Of a stretch of 64,000 bases of DNA, positions 9,346 to 22,380 are shown in pieces. This DNA is from Apoderus coryli. Its lineage: Eukaryota; Arthropoda; Insecta; Coleoptera; Attelabidae. The notes beneath the pieces were generated by a model. It saw only the letters and a list, made by a program, of their open reading frames with translations, was not told where the DNA came from and made no database searches. The first letter of the stretch is position 1, and every line of letters starts with the position of its first letter. The position numbers and the translations under genes are program-made. The DNA lies in the NCBI GenBank assembly GCA_911728435.2, contig OU452206.1:12430297-12494296 (forward strand), written 5' to 3'.

Positions 9346-12300
9346 GTGTATTTTGGACGCGAATATACACAATTCTTCGAAGGAAATTCTAATCTGGAAA
9401 CAATTTCTCCGAGAAACGTGCATTTCCAAGGATGAGATTACATTGAGATCAGTATAGATAACATGTAATGTATATGCGGTTTCAAGGTCATATTTATCAA
9501 AATCCTCATTATGTACCTTTAAAACCAACCTTCTCTCCATAAAAATTTCGCAAACAATTACTAAAATATTTCCTATTTCAGGGTAAATTATAACGAGGTC
9601 TATTTTTCGCGCTTATTTTTATCCGTGATGTTTGTTGCCCAACATCGCCTTTCCTCTTCAGATTTATATGTGTCAGTGGTGTTTTTCTCCAAACAATACT
9701 CTACTTGTTGCATCCCCAACGACAAAAACGTTGCTTTTCATGCTGCGTTCAGCAGTTCATTGTTGATGTCTTTTGCTACACAACAGAAGCACATCACCAC
9801 TACCACCAAACCATCATTCCTGTGTTGAACAATGTGTATTTTACGTAAATAATAACGGCGAGAATTTGAGGAGATGGATGATGGTTTTGTGCTTTTTTCC
9901 CAGCTCTCTGTCTCATTCTCTCAACGGTTTTGTATTGTGGTATTTCGAATAAAAAAGTATAAACAGGGAAAACAAAGAAAGACAAGAGAATGAAATGACT
10001 TGTATAATGAAGCTTTTGTTCTCAGCTATGGATATTTTTAGTTGTATTCCTGTTGATTAGCTGTTTTTACTATTTGATAGCAAGCATATTTTATTCGGAA
10101 TTTAGGTTAAGTTGAGTTGGGAAGTTCCGGGTTCCAATCTATTAAAAGACGCCAATAGACTCAGTTGCAATCCTCGAGACAATAGTTCAACCTAAAAAAG
10201 AAATTGAGATCGAATGGAATATATCAATACATTTCTTGCATCTCTATGACCCAGTTCATTGAACTTTCTTTATTATTATTGAAATTAAAAATAATTTTGT
10301 GGCGTAGCGGACAAAATGACTGGTTTTACCTACACAGGGGATTTTGTTTAATTTAGTAGGTCTAATTCAGTAGGACCAGACCGAGGCTCATTTATATTTA
10401 CAGACACAAATTCATTTTATTATTGAAATTGTAGCCCGTCTGCACATATTGGGGTCATTGAACTTCTTTTATTATTATTGAAATTGTAGCCCGTCTGGTG
10501 AGGACGGTAAAAAATCAATATTCAAATGCCAAACGTGTCAACTTGTGTCAGTTAAAAACAATTCTGCCAGATTTAGTTCATGTGAATAGTAGTAAAATAA
10601 AAATAAGTATAAATTATTATTTTTTTAAATAAAATAATGTTTTAATATTTGTTATAAGTATTATTGTGGTAGTCGAGTAAATTAAATTTGTTGGAAAATC
10701 AAGTATCTAATCATGTAATGTGTGGATTTATTGACGAAAAGTGTGGCATCACCGAATTTCTCATATTTTCTTCATTGTTGTCAGGTTTTGAATGAATTGA
10801 ATGTAATGACATACAAATAATATGGAGAAGCAAAGATAAAATAAAATAAACTTGGAGAATTTGAGTTTATGTTTAAATATGCATCTGCATGTGTTTCGGG
10901 TGTAAATAGATTTCGGATTAATTACACTATTGCGGAAATAATAAGTACGAGGTGTAGGATAGAGATAATTTCAAAGACATTCTAGAGTATTGTAAGTTAG
11001 TATGTTGTTTAAGCGAGTGGATTCCATAAGAATAACACACAAATCTGTTTTCTTGTCTACTTTAATGAAAAATGTGACGATTTCAATCAATCGATTAGTA
11101 ATATAATAAGGGAGGTTTTGCCTATACATTTATTCAAGTGAAAACAAAAAAAAATATTATTACATTCCAATTCACTTACTACACTAAACTTCTTCAAGAA
11201 TTTGTAAAAGAGACAAACTTACAGCGTAATAATCCAAAACTTAAGCCATTAGACTGTCACACCTGCACATGCAAGAGGTTAGTCTATTTAGATGATCCTT
11301 AGACCTGATAATACGCAAAAGTGATTTTAGCACGGATAACAAGAGATTACCAGTAGAGAGAAGCTACACATCTTAAGTGGTCCTAATTGCTGTAATTTTG
11401 ATAAAGAGAAGCGGTAGAACCGGCAGCTAACGATGAGGATAAGCTTCATCTCTATAATGGAGAAAGTAAACACAAACTAAGGAAGAACATTATGGAATGT
11501 ACCTATGATGAACGCATTGACAGAGTGACTACATTTTATTCTAAAATATAATACACCACAGTAGTTTTCCCAAATGAAATTTATGGGTCAGATAAAATGT
11601 ATTTTAAGAAATGATAAAAATTTACAATAAATATAGAACGTTACCACACAGTTTTAAATACAAGTTATCAATAGGTACTATCAAAACAAACAGTATTAAG
11701 TATAGCTTAGTTACATATAAAAGGTCGTACTATCAAATTCATTTTGCCAAAATTTATACTGAACCAAAACAATGTGTTTAAAGTTAAACATTGTTTTGGT
11801 TCATTTATTTCAAATTTTAATTAAAAGGAAATTACAAGCATTTTTTGCAGTTTTTTTCTTTTGATTAGACGCAAATATTAGTTAATAAGAAATCAATAAA
11901 AATGAAAATGCAAAGGGAATTTTTAAAATTTTTGCAACTTTGCAACAGCTGTTAAGGGTATTTTTGGTAAAGATTTGATTTTTTATGGAAAAATCAGTGT
12001 TAGGCATAATATTAACGGAAATTATTACAACAAATATTAGGTACCATAATTTGTAGCTTCGTGAAAATATAATTTTAAATTAGCGAAATATTTTTTAATA
12101 ACTTTTGAAAGATCTTCAAAATCCGAATACGCTTCATTTAAACAAAAAATAGAAATACATAAGAAAATGCACCAGACGGCTGAAAATTAGTATATGGATA
12201 AAAAAAGTAAGATACAAACATCTTTTGACGTTTTCAAAAATAAGCCATTTTTTTAAATGATCCGACAAAAATGTTGAACTTATTCTTCCATGTAAAATAA

Positions 12301-12589
12301 CGAAGTTCTGTTACGCAGACGCGCTATTTTATTTTACGTGAAAAAACTAAATTAAAATCAGTTGCAGATAAACAAAGTAGAAAAAACACTTACCTAGATA
12401 GATTTTATTCAAAGCAATATCTTTAGAGGGCTGCGTTGGATTTCCTGTAACAAAGAAACATAATAAGTATAATTGGAAATTTTCCTGCATTTACCATTTG
12501 AATGGCTTAAGTCAAATAAACTGTTGCCCTCAAGGCACGAATAGCTCTCCATATTTAAGTGTAAAAGTAATAATTTTAAAGCCTTTTTA
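9346..12589. other. No gene recognised; short local duplications and one hairpin
   Basis: Around 10256-10290, 10412-10442 and 10458-10499 a TTATTATTATTGAAATT(GTAGCCCGTCTG) word recurs, pointing to local duplication. A 48-codon open stretch at ~11412-11551 (plus) follows a possible AG acceptor but matches nothing known. Open frames at 9343-9540, 9625-9828 and 9800-9985 show no domain. Confidence 0.45.
11760..11803. repeat. Perfect 16-bp inverted repeat with 12-base loop
   Basis: TGAACCAAAACAATGT (11760-11775) and ACATTGTTTTGGTTCA (11788-11803) are exact reverse complements. It is not followed by a U run and lies in gene-free DNA, so I give it no function. Confidence 0.9.
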
Positions 12590-13540
12590 TCATTTATCTA
12601 AAATTTATATATATATTTTTTTTTGTTTTAGACATCAGCTATTTCTGTTAAGTGTCGGGTTTTGTTCCTTTTTCTTCTCTTTGGAGGCACTATTTATACG
12701 TACATATTTTATATTTCAGATCTTCTAGCCAAGTTCTTGTAAGCAAAATAGTTGATTTTTTTTAGTTTTATTATAAAATTTATTTTGTCCCCTTTTCTAC
12801 TATTTACGAATGCCTATATGTAAACAAAATTGTTATGCTGCATATTGTAGGTTATCTTATATCAAAGCTATATATAATTAGCCAATTTTTCTGTTATATT
12901 TGGATTTTCTTTTACCCTTTTTACACTATTTTCGAACGCCTGTGTGAACCAGTTCATTTATATAACATTTTTTAGGTTATATTCTATTACAACTATGAAA
13001 AATCATTCCGTCTTTCGGATAAGCTTAGGAAGTATATATTTTCTTATTTTGACCCCTTTTACACTATTTACGAACGCCTATGAAAACAAGTTATTTATAA
13101 CACATATTATAGGTTATATTCTATCAAAGCTATAAATATTCAATATATAATATAAAAGTCAATATTTCTGCTATTTTTAAGAAGTACGTTTTTTTCTAAC
13201 CTTTTTACCCCATTTTACAGTTTATTCGTATGTCAATGTAGTCTAATTGTTTACGTTAAATATTTTAGGTTATATTTAATTAAACGCACAAAAAATTAAT
13301 CAACATTTCGGTTAAGTTTAAGAACTATAATTTTTTTTAATTTTTGAACCCTCTTTTAAACCCCTTGCCTACGCTCAATGTTAATCACCACCTATAAATA
13401 TCCTGCAGTATTTTCGTACCAAATGTGGTTAAAATCCGTTAAGTGGTTTTTGAGTTATCACGGATACAAATTTTTTTCTGGCCTTTCAATAGAACTTTCA
13501 CCGACGCCTATGGTACGACATAAGTACGTCGACGGGACCA
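12590..13540 (+). repeat. Array of ~140-bp tandem repeats, plus orientation
   Basis: The word ACTATTTACGAACGCCTATG recurs with starts near 12808, 12933, 13072 and ~13227, giving periods of about 125, 139 and 155. Each unit also has a TAGGTTATATTCTATC(A)AAGCTATAAA block. A distinct end module (13330-13540) has CCTTGCCTACGCTCAATGTT, CGTACCAAATGTGGTTAAAA and TTTTTGAGTTATCACGGATA. The same units and end module occur in reverse at 54935-56240. The open frames at 12944-13135 and 13378-13560 lie inside it and are chance coding. Confidence 0.8.
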
Positions 13541-13574
13541 ATTCGGCTAAAATGTTTTAAAGAATTGAAATATT

Positions 13575-13810
13575 TGAAATTTTATGTCAAAAATGACGTT
13601 TTCAGAATAAAGAATAATAACAATTTTTTATTATATGGAAGCTTCAATAATTTGATTTGTTAGAATATCCTAGGAGATACACACCTACTTTTGGCGCCTA
13701 CGTATATATTTTTTAGTAAATGTTAATTCAGGGTATTTGAAAAAAGGGTAAAAAATCAAATTGAAAAAAGTGACAAAATTCAAAATTTTTAAATGGCAAT
13801 CCTCCATTTT
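13575..13810 (+). repeat. Repeat family R1, copy in plus orientation
   Basis: Contains the block TTTTTTATTATATGGAAGCT, the GGCGCCTACGTATAT block, GGGTATTTGAAAAAAGGGTA, then CAAATTGAAAAAAGTG and AAATGGCAATCC. It shows the uninterrupted target of the mariner-like insertion at 48035-49234. Confidence 0.85.
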
Positions 13811-15365
13811 ATATTACTACTACTTTGTAACAGTGCCTTTTCCAGCTCTTCGTATGATAAACCACGCTTTGACATCGTAGGCCCTTACTGGTCTTGATAC
13901 GTAAAAATATCGCCTAATAATATTCGCCTATTGGTATGGATGCGTAAATATACGTGCATAATATCAGAAAAAGATGCGTGGCCACCTTCACACTACCAAA
14001 TCCAACCTGACTACGTATTGAGTCGATGAATACATCATAGTAGCAGGCATAGGTGGGGGGAGATGACTGTAAATTAAGCAAATTTGTAATTTGAATGCGT
14101 AAATTTTACGTACGATACCGGTCTAGGGTTAAAGAGGCATGAGGGATGAAAGTCGGCAACTTTTGCTGAAGCATACATTGAAGAATCTCTTAATAATAAA
14201 ATTAAAGTAGCTAATATGATTATTAATTGTTTTTGGCTCCACAACCTAAAATCCCTAGCTCATGGTCGGTTATAGAAATAACAGAGATATTTGCCTTTCA
14301 CCACACGATTTTAAATGCTCAATACGCTAGCAAAGATCAAACAAACAAAACCTGTACTACTTTTGCACTAACTAATTTGCTTTTATGTAATATTTCATCA
14401 AAAACACCATATAAAGTAATTTGATTACTAGTTTGTTATTAATATAATAACTTATTTGATAGTTCACACTCCAGTTACTTCAACACGGTTTGATACCATA
14501 CTTTTCCTTTCTTGAAGAATCATACAGCATAAATTTTTTATTGCGCAATAAATATTATTAGAAATTCTACTACTATCCTGTGGTATCCGTATTACATTGC
14601 AAAAAATTGGATATACATAAATAATCAAATGTAATTTACACTAGATTGATTAAGGACAGGTGTATATATTTATAATTTTGTTATTTCATTTCAACTGAAG
14701 TCGGTTTTTTGCAAATCTGATAGCACTATACTATACAGAGTGTATCTATCATAACTAATACTCCAAAGGCAACAGAAATCTGTGGTCAAATTGTGAAACT
14801 AAATTTTCGAGAAATTGTTATAGTATTAAGGCTGCCATAGACACATGCTTGTCGTATGTTTTACTTGTACAGGGTGAACACTTTTGATAGAAAACACCGA
14901 TTTCTAGAGGAGTTAGAAGAAAACTAACCTCCATGTCAAGAGCTCGATTTTCAAATGCCGAAAACCGCACCTCGATATCATGAACCCATTTTGTTTCTGT
15001 GAAAACATTCGCAAGGCACTTGTTTGAGAGGAATCCAGTGGTGTCTCTAGTTTTTTTTTAAGACTGTGGTGTTGAAACTATGTCGTAAACTTGTAATTTT
15101 TCTTATGGACTACCCTGTATATTTTTGCATATTCGTTTTAGAAATTAAATTACCTTTCCAAATGTATATAATACTTGCCACTTATCTTTTGAAATTTTTG
15201 TTTTATTAATGTTTTCAAATAATGTTAGATGCGTCTTTGAAAATTTGGCGTGTCATGCTGCAAAAACATAGCGAATATACTTCCAACCAACAGTCGCTGT
15301 CAAACAATTAGTATTTTTTCATTCAAATCCAAGCTTTGAAACAAGATTTACCTATTTTTTAAATA
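13811..15365. other. No gene recognised; possible element ends
   Basis: CAGAGTGTATCTATCATAAC near 14738 and CAGGGTGAACACTTTTGAT near 14870 look like 5' ends of mariner-like elements, perhaps of the transposase relic that begins at 15366. No matching right end was found. The open frame at 14227-14424 has no recognisable domain. Confidence 0.4.
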
Positions 15366-16112
15366 TGTATGAGAACTACGAAAAATATGACATGTTAAAG
15401 TGTTATTGGGACTCACATGAAGATGCTCAGGCCGCCAGAAATCTTTAATTTGACCGCTACCCTGATAAAAGACGACCTATTCGGGATTTGTTTTCCAGTT
15501 TGCAGCGAAATCTTCTCACCTCTACGGTGCGTTTAAAAAACCAAGACCAAGAACATATCAAGCTCGAAATGGGGACAGACAAGTAGAAGAAATAACTGTT
15601 TTCGGGGAAATTCAAAATCGGACAAATCTTTCATTATATAAAGTGCAGTTGAATACAGGTATACCAAAAACTACTGCTTTGCGAATACTGCAAAACAATA
15701 AATTCAAACCCTATAGAGTGAGAAAGATTCACAAGCTGCAACCAAATGACCCACAATTCAGGCTCGACTTCTGTCAATGGTATTTGAGAAAATATGCTGA
15801 AACCCGGAATGTAGCGCAGAACATTATATGGACTGATGAAGCGTGCATAAGCAGCGCTGGTATTTTCAACAGATACAATTCCTACAATTGGACTTTGGAA
15901 AAGCCGCACATATTACGGAGACACAGAATCAGGGCCGATACAGCTTGAACGTTTGGGTCCCTATTTTCAGACGAATGTTTATTGGTCAACAAAGACGTCT
16001 ACTCCACAAAATGTTTTATATTGAAGTTCACTTAGCCAAACATGTTTTGGAACTCACTGTTCCATCATCAGTGGTATTAATAAGCTTTACAAAAATCTTA
16101 CCTAGTGTCTAA
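15366..16112 (+). pseudogene. DUF4817-type mariner-like transposase, N-terminal and first catalytic part
   Basis: From the ATG at 15366: YEKYDMLKCYWDSHEDAQAA, then, after one stop, FDRYPDKRRP, which is the first helix-turn-helix. A shifted frame from 15643 has IPKTTALRILQNNKFKPYRV (second helix-turn-helix and its extension) and IIWTDEACISSAGIFNRYNS with the first catalytic Asp. A third frame has LNVWVPIFRRMFIGQ, the usual VWAGI..G.IIGP block. The second and third catalytic residues are missing, so the copy is 3'-truncated near 16000-16110. Confidence 0.75.
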
Positions 16113-16884
16113 GCCGTATACATGGATTTTCGAAACATGAATACTAGAATATACAAAAGAAAAATCAGTCAAGCAGTTATACAATGCTAACAAAACCAGT
16201 TACCATTTTGTGAAAACTATTCAATAGTATAAAAACCAATAAATGAGGTCAATTGATAAAATTTAGAAAACTTAAAAATTAATTACACTAATTGCAAACA
16301 GTAAATTTCAAAGTGAATGATTTAATGTAAATGTTTTTTCATGTGAATCATTTCTATTAAAGATCTTTGAAAATATATTTATGTAGTTCTGATTTCAACC
16401 AAATTCGGTGTAGAGTGTCAGGTTTTTATAAATTTGGAGTGTCTAGTTAAACCCGGAAGTTAGTTGAACAAAATTCTACATTTACAAGAAGTAACGTTGA
16501 AAAAAAGGGGGTGCCGAGGCCAAATCGTTCGAAGACAAACCCCTATATGTATGTTTGAAGTGGTAGGGATATTGGAGTAATTAATCTATCAAATTGAAAC
16601 AAAAGCCTGAAAACACAGACTTAAGCACTGCGCTACGAGTAGGTGGTTATGGTTAGTATGAGGGTTGGTGTTGGTGTATTAGCGAAAGTTGGTGTTGTGC
16701 TGGGTGTAGCAGGAGATATAAAGGAAGAAGAAGAATAGTTATTCAACTGTCGTTGGAGTGATATGTCAACATATCGGGACGTTGAATGTAAAATGTGAGG
16801 TTATGTGTGAAAATGGGGTACTTGTTATTGTTAGGAGGACTATGAAATGGGTGGAACTGAACGTTGGGAATTAAGTATGAATGT

Positions 16885-17507
16885 TCACAAAGAGTTGAAG
16901 AACGGTAGGCAATCGAACTCTAGTTGGTCGTTTACACAGGTATAATTAGGGTCATGTTTGTAATTATTAATTTCTAGGGCCTCCAACACATTCAGTAGGG
17001 TGCTGTTAGGGCAGGAATGGAGCAGTTTGGAGTTGGTATGTATGGACAATGAGTGCCTGTCATTCATAATGTGGTTAGCAAAAGCCGAAGTGCTATTGAT
17101 CTCGTCCAGGTTATCTCGGGTAGCTTTATCTATGATTTTGGAATGTTCTTTGATACGAGTTTCGAAGTTGCGGCCAGTTTGGCCTACGTATATAGTGTTG
17201 CAACTATTGGTACCACACTGTAGAAGTTATACACCTGATTTCTGGGTCCACGATGTGGGAGACTTGTTATTATCAAGAAGACTACTACCTAGTGTGGCAT
17301 GTTTTAAAACAGACTTGAATATTGTTGGAGGTGAGGTGTGTCATTCAATGTAAGACCTTTGAAAGTGTGTTTGGTTAGGTGTTTGTAATAGATTTTGTTG
17401 ATGGTAGAAACTGGATAGTGGTTGGACTTGGCAATGTGGTGAATGGTTGGATGGTTTAAGATTTCCCAGACAGAAGATTTTGTTCTTCTTCTGTATTCGT
17501 GTTTCAA
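16885..17507 (-). pseudogene. Penelope-like element, thumb plus GIY-YIG endonuclease fragment
   Basis: The minus strand from 17507 first gives IHHIAKSNHYPVSTINKIYY, like the thumb region after a PLE reverse transcriptase. After a frameshift and a stop it gives CNTIYVGQTGRNFETRIKEH, the PLE GIY-YIG motif, then FANHIMNDRHS with the conserved histidine, and LLNVLEALEINNYKH with a glutamate. It stops at 16885. The catalytic palm is missing through 5' truncation at about 17510, where a non-LTR fragment abuts on the other strand. GC content is higher than around it. This is a different PLE family from those at 5 kb and 42 kb. Confidence 0.8.
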
Positions 17508-17510
17508 GGT

Positions 17511-17693
17511 GCGACAGCTGAGGTGTCCCAGGGCTCTGTCTTTGGTCCCCTCTTATGTATGTGTTTTATTAATGACGTAAAATGTTGCTCCTTATATGCT
17601 CTTTATTCATTAATTTCTTCAGCTTTTGACTGTCTTTACTTAAACACTGATTTACATGTCCTGCTTTACTAGTGCACTCAAAATCAACTTAAC
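17511..17693 (+). pseudogene. Non-LTR reverse transcriptase fragment (QGS.FGPLL block)
   Basis: One frame reads AEVSQGSVFGPLLCMCFIND, matching the GVPQGSVLGPLLFL.YINDI core of jockey/CR1-type reverse transcriptases, and stays open for about 55 codons without other recognisable blocks. Too short for the element to be named. Confidence 0.6.
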
Positions 17694-20380
17694 TATGTGT
17701 TTTTTTGTAAAAAGATAAATTCAATAAAATTTTTGATGCTCGAATTGCTCAAGAAGGATCCAACGAATATTTATTAAATATTACACACCTAGTATTCAGA
17801 ACGTTTCTCAAAACATTGGCAAGGATATCATATAATTTATTTTGAAACCTTATCAACAAATCGAAACTTTAGTAGATCGCCGCCTTCCACATAAATACCA
17901 TATTATTGAGTTCCTCAACAACAACTTGTATTATACATTATGCCTCACACAATCTATTATATCTCTATAAATGCACAATATAAAACTCTAAAATTAAAAA
18001 TCGCTCACTATTACCCTGTAGCTAAACTCTTACAATGGTTGTGTTGCATTATTAGTCTTGCAGAAAATACCGTCTCAGCATTAAATCATAGTTTTGGCTG
18101 ATACCGTGTAAACCTACACTGTTCGGAAACCAGCTTTACCGGTGCGCGAAAAACTTGAGAGAACTCTCCGGTGTATTCCTTTTGACACTAACGCACAGCC
18201 ATATCACAGTTAAAATAATAGACAGTTAGTTCTCATCGTGTCGATACGTCTGATGTACGTGGGTACAAAGCAATTCGCCGCGCTTATAGTTATAGTATCT
18301 TATAGTATATATAGTAGCGGGCCAGAAATGAGCTGGAAATGCGACGAGTCGATGCCGTTTTCAGCCTCTAGTGGACCTTCTTGTCTATAGTTAATATTCG
18401 ATGGCCATATCATACCATCAATCTCTTAATTACAACAACTTGAATAAATATAACATATTATTGAGAATGCTTATGATAACTTCTGATATGTTACATGACT
18501 TCTTTCCTCCCAAGTGGTCGTATCATTTTTCATTCAATTAGAGATGCCAAGTTTTGCATATCTCGTTCTCTCTCAGAAACGTGAATAAATGTGTTTTTTA
18601 GTTCAATAGTTCGTTTAGTCTTGTATATCGGGTGACCTATTTAAAAGAAATATTATACTTTAAAGCAATTCGATTCTCTTGGCAATAATAAAATAAATCG
18701 AATGATTGCCAAAGTGTTGATAACAATACGTTATTTAGAATTTTGCAGGTAGTTTTGTCATGATTTTAAATTGATTAAAATATTCCATACAAAAATCTGA
18801 CATTGTTATGCTCTATATTAAAACAATGAACTCGCCAGGACAACTGCAAGTATGTTCAATGAAAGGCATCCCCGTCTCTAAATTAATTCAAAGAAACTAC
18901 AACCGTTCTTAAACAAAAGAAGCACACAGTCACTAATGAGGTTGGTTTGAACACGTTGCAATCTTTGTGCATGTAACTATGGATCCAACTTAACATACTA
19001 GTGAAAAAAAAAAGATCGAGTTCATCCTTATAAAATTCATCTCGTACATAAACTTAATGAAGATGATCCAGATCGCCAAATTCAATATTGAAGATGAGTT
19101 AAAAAATTCAGAAAACTCAAAACTTTTTGAAGTTTGTGTAAAATGCAAAATGAGAGTCATAAACGGCGTTCTGCACAGATAACCCATGAATACATTAGCA
19201 GTCAGTAAGCTTGTGAAGGGCTATCGGTGCACTACTAGTCCAGATTGCGTCAGTAGCTGCTTATGGTAACAAAAGTCTATTCGAGTTGTCGTTCTCACCC
19301 TCTGGAAAACTCCAGTGCTTTCAAGACAATGCTGCGATCGAATAGTACGTGCGCCACTCGTTTCCAGAGCAGTGACGAGATAAAGAAGCTTTCTATCAGA
19401 GCAACTTGTACATCTAAAGATGCAGCGGACTCTTCAGCCTTCGTAGACTACTAGCTGGGACGAAGATCGTATCCACATCAGTCATTGGGCTTCAATACGC
19501 GGAGGACCTTCAATACATACTAAATGCGTTTAAGTTTAAGACCTTGATAAATTGATAAGGTGCAGTAATGAAGATGAACAAAATAATCGAATATAGTACA
19601 ACTGAAGAAAAAATGGACAGAAAAGTACGATTGCACCGATTCACCACAACCCTTCTGTACCCAGCTCTATAGCGGACACAAATTGATAACGATAAAATTT
19701 CTGTAGATCTCCGTCAAAACAATATTTGAAAATATAAATTCTAAAGGGCACATTTAAAAATATGAAAAGAGAACAATAAGAAATCTTAGAGGAACGTTAT
19801 ATTTCATGAAGCCAAATTAAAATTGGTTTATTCAAGACTTGAAAGGCAATCGGAATACACCGTTTGCTTTATGCTCGTACTGCAACTAAAACTTTGAAGG
19901 TAACCTTTGGCTATACAGATTCTCTTTACACAAGGCCATTTAATGCATGACTGATGTTTTGTGTTCCAGCAAACAAGAAATGTGAGAAATCGTACATAAA
20001 TTATTGAAAGTCATTTGGAATTTTCCGCATGGAACCGACAGGTATCTGCTGGAAGTTTTGTCACTTTAGTCTGCAAGTAAATGAATGTTGTTTTAAACAG
20101 GAGGAAACAAGATATTAAATAGAATGAAATTTAACATAATATGTATATAAATTCTATAGCTTCTTACAATTTCAGTATCGCATTAGCCAATTTTTGTGGT
20201 AAATAATCATGTCAAATAAAAATTCTTCTACCATTATAGTGCAGTCGATTTTGCTTTAGCTTTGCAAATGGCCCTTAATTATCAACGGGGCAATTATATT
20301 CATGCTCTGGAAATATTTCAATATGGTGAAGAACTGCTCCTCCTTAGACACTCCACCAATTTGTTTGGTCAATTTAAGCG
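17694..20380. other. No gene recognised
   Basis: No domain was found on either strand. Frames at 18990-19187 and 19263-19454 do not resemble known proteins. A slightly GC-richer patch lies at 18120-18350. I see no repeat shared with other parts of the window. Confidence 0.4.
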
Positions 20381-20382
20381 AT

Positions 20383-20460
20383 CGTTTCAAAACTTCCTGA
20401 GAAATTTAAACACGGTCCCTGGAGTATAAAGTGCGCTTCATCTGTTAATAAAACCATCGT
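20383..20460 (-). pseudogene. Possible first-Asp block of a mariner-like transposase
   Basis: The minus strand reads VLLTDEAHFILQGP, resembling the F(S/T)DEAHF block that carries the first catalytic Asp in DUF4817-type transposases. Stops follow at once, and no second block was found nearby. It could be chance. Confidence 0.3.
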
Positions 20461-20867
20461 CCAGTCTTGTGTAGTGAACTGGGAGTACTTGCTGGCACGG
20501 AGGCCCGCTGTTTCTTCATGCGGGCAGGAAGACGTTTCTTTGTCCTCCTGCTACTGATGCTGCTAATTCTTGTTACAGCTAGTCACTTGCTTCTCTTCGG
20601 TCCATCTTACTCGTTCTCATGGTGTTGTCTTTCTTTTTCTTCCAATGTTGCCTGAACTGATCTTCACTTCAGATAATCTCATTTCTCTTTTACCCTTAAA
20701 AATCTAGCCTTCTGACTCACGACGCACTGAATCGCAATATCACTTTATGACGGAGCGTCAGCCTCTTTGCATTCAACGCAACAATCTTTTCGTCCTTCGT
20801 GGGTATGATATCCGTGACGAAAACCACAGTACGAGTATATCAATTGGCACAATACCTAAATAACATT

Positions 20868-21921
20868 TAATTTCTGGAATCTGAGAAGGCATTTGATAAG
20901 GTGCCATTCGCTCGTCTGCTATTGGAGGTGGAACATTATGGTATTCGCGGAGAACTCCTGCGATGGATTGAGGGTTTCCTTAGAGGAAGAAGTTTCCAGG
21001 TTAGGGCGAATAGTTCGATTTCCCGTAGACTGCCGGTCCACAGCGGGGTGCCTGGTTTACATATCGGATCTGACGGGCAATATAAATGCAAATACAAGTT
21101 TCTTTGCTGATGACTCTAAGCTGTTTTGTGATCCGCTGCAGAGTGCTGAGGTGTTCCAGACCGATCTCGACAGAGTGATGACTTGGTCATCAACTTGGCT
21201 GATGAGTTTGAATTTGGATAAATGTACAGTCCTCCATTTGGGACCAAATAACCCCGAAATATCCTACACCCTTGGTGGACACGAATTAAGACCAACTCTC
21301 CAGCAAAAGGATCTTGGCGTGATTATTACCAATGATTTAAAATGGGAAATCCATGTCTCGGCGGTAGTGAAGAAGGCCAACAAATTGTGGTATTTGATAC
21401 GGAAAGCATTGGGATCAAGGTCCAATGACATGGTTCTGAAGCTGTACAAGTCGTTTGTCAGGCCGAGCCTGGAATATGCCAATAGTGTATGGTCTCCTTA
21501 TTTTGTTAAGGATATTGAGGCTTTGGAGAGAGTTCAGAGAAGATTTACCAAGCTTCCACAAGCGCTGTGCCACCTGCCATATGAATATCGCCTAAGAGCT
21601 TTGAACTTAACAACGCTTCAAGAAAGGCGTCGTCGTGGCGACTTGATGCAGACGTATAAGGTTCTTAGCGGACATTACACAACAAACTTGGATCTCTTTC
21701 ATCTTAATAGAAATCCGAGCCTACGTGGTAACAGCAAGAAATTGTGCAACGAAAGATGCGCCAAGCTCGCTCGAAGAAACTTTCTATCAAATAGAGTGGT
21801 ATATGCGTGGAATGATATGTCGGAGGAGGTTGTGTCAGCGCCAACAGTGAATAGTTTTAAGAACAGACTGGACATTACGCTTAAAGATCGGGGCAGCTGC
21901 ATGATCCACTACTCGTTATAG
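20868..21921 (+). pseudogene. Non-LTR retrotransposon reverse transcriptase, C-terminal two thirds
   Basis: The first frame (20868 to ~21050) reads EKAFDKVPFARLL, HYGIRGELLRWIEGFL and VHSGVP, the reverse transcriptase fingers and palm. After a deletion of about a dozen codons around GVPQGS...GPLLF and a frameshift, a long frame (to 21921) continues with YISDLTGNINANTSFFADDS, which carries the catalytic FADD, then KDLGVIITNDLKW, LYKSFVRPSLEYANSVWSPY, LPYEYRLRALNLTTLQERRR and a C-terminal domain. The text resembles CR1/jockey-like RTs such as SR1. No apurinic endonuclease lies upstream, so the copy is 5'-truncated, as is usual for LINEs. This is the best preserved RT in the window, broken only once. 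Confidence 0.85.
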
Positions 21922-22006
21922 TAAATCGTCGTGTTTTTATACACTGAGCCGAGTTTTATCTTTTACAAATCGGGCGCCAGTCTCATCAGTTTCACCGCTT
22001 ACTGTC

Positions 22007-22030
22007 TGAACTAATAATAATAATAAATAA
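22007..22030 (+). repeat. TAA-rich 3' tail of the non-LTR element
   Basis: CTAATAATAATAATAAATAA follows the reverse transcriptase stop by about 90 bases. Short 3' microsatellite tails are typical of CR1- and I-type LINEs, so this probably marks the element's 3' end. Confidence 0.6.
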
Positions 22031-22082
22031 CAGTTCCTCGTGTATTTCCTAATGTAATATAAGTGATTGGTTTTGTAATGAC

Positions 22083-22380
22083 TAGCTTCATCCAATATGT
22101 CCTTCTATACTCATGTGATCACCGTAAGTACTCCAAAAACTAATATCGCAAGGATTTAAATCAGATGACCTTGGTGGCTAAGCAACAAGACAATAAAATC
22201 AAGTATAGGTACTACTGACAGATCACGTATGGCTTGACAGGCCTCTGGAGCAGGATGCCATTGGGAAAGCAGGATGCGATTCAGCCTATCCAGAAGACAT
22301 AAACCCAGCATTAAAGGTTTGGGATGTACCAGTGATTTGCTGACCAACGCCTGGTCGAGGAGTATTCGCACTGTGGACCT
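22083..22380 (-). pseudogene. DUF4817-type mariner-like transposase, C-terminal catalytic relic
   Basis: The minus strand contains PPRSSDLNPCDISFWSTYGD, matching WPPRSPDLNPCDFWLWGYL with the third catalytic Asp. In another frame upstream, QWHPAPEACQAIRDLSV fits the QQDGAP.HT.....DLL block, but the aspartate of the second site appears lost. Frameshifted and truncated on both sides. Confidence 0.6.

Noticed and set aside
20467..20655. Open frame with a leucine-rich hydrophobic stretch and basic start, like a signal or membrane peptide
   Set aside because: Sixty-two codons, no acceptor or coding context, and next to transposon relics. The hydrophobic run reflects CT-rich base composition.
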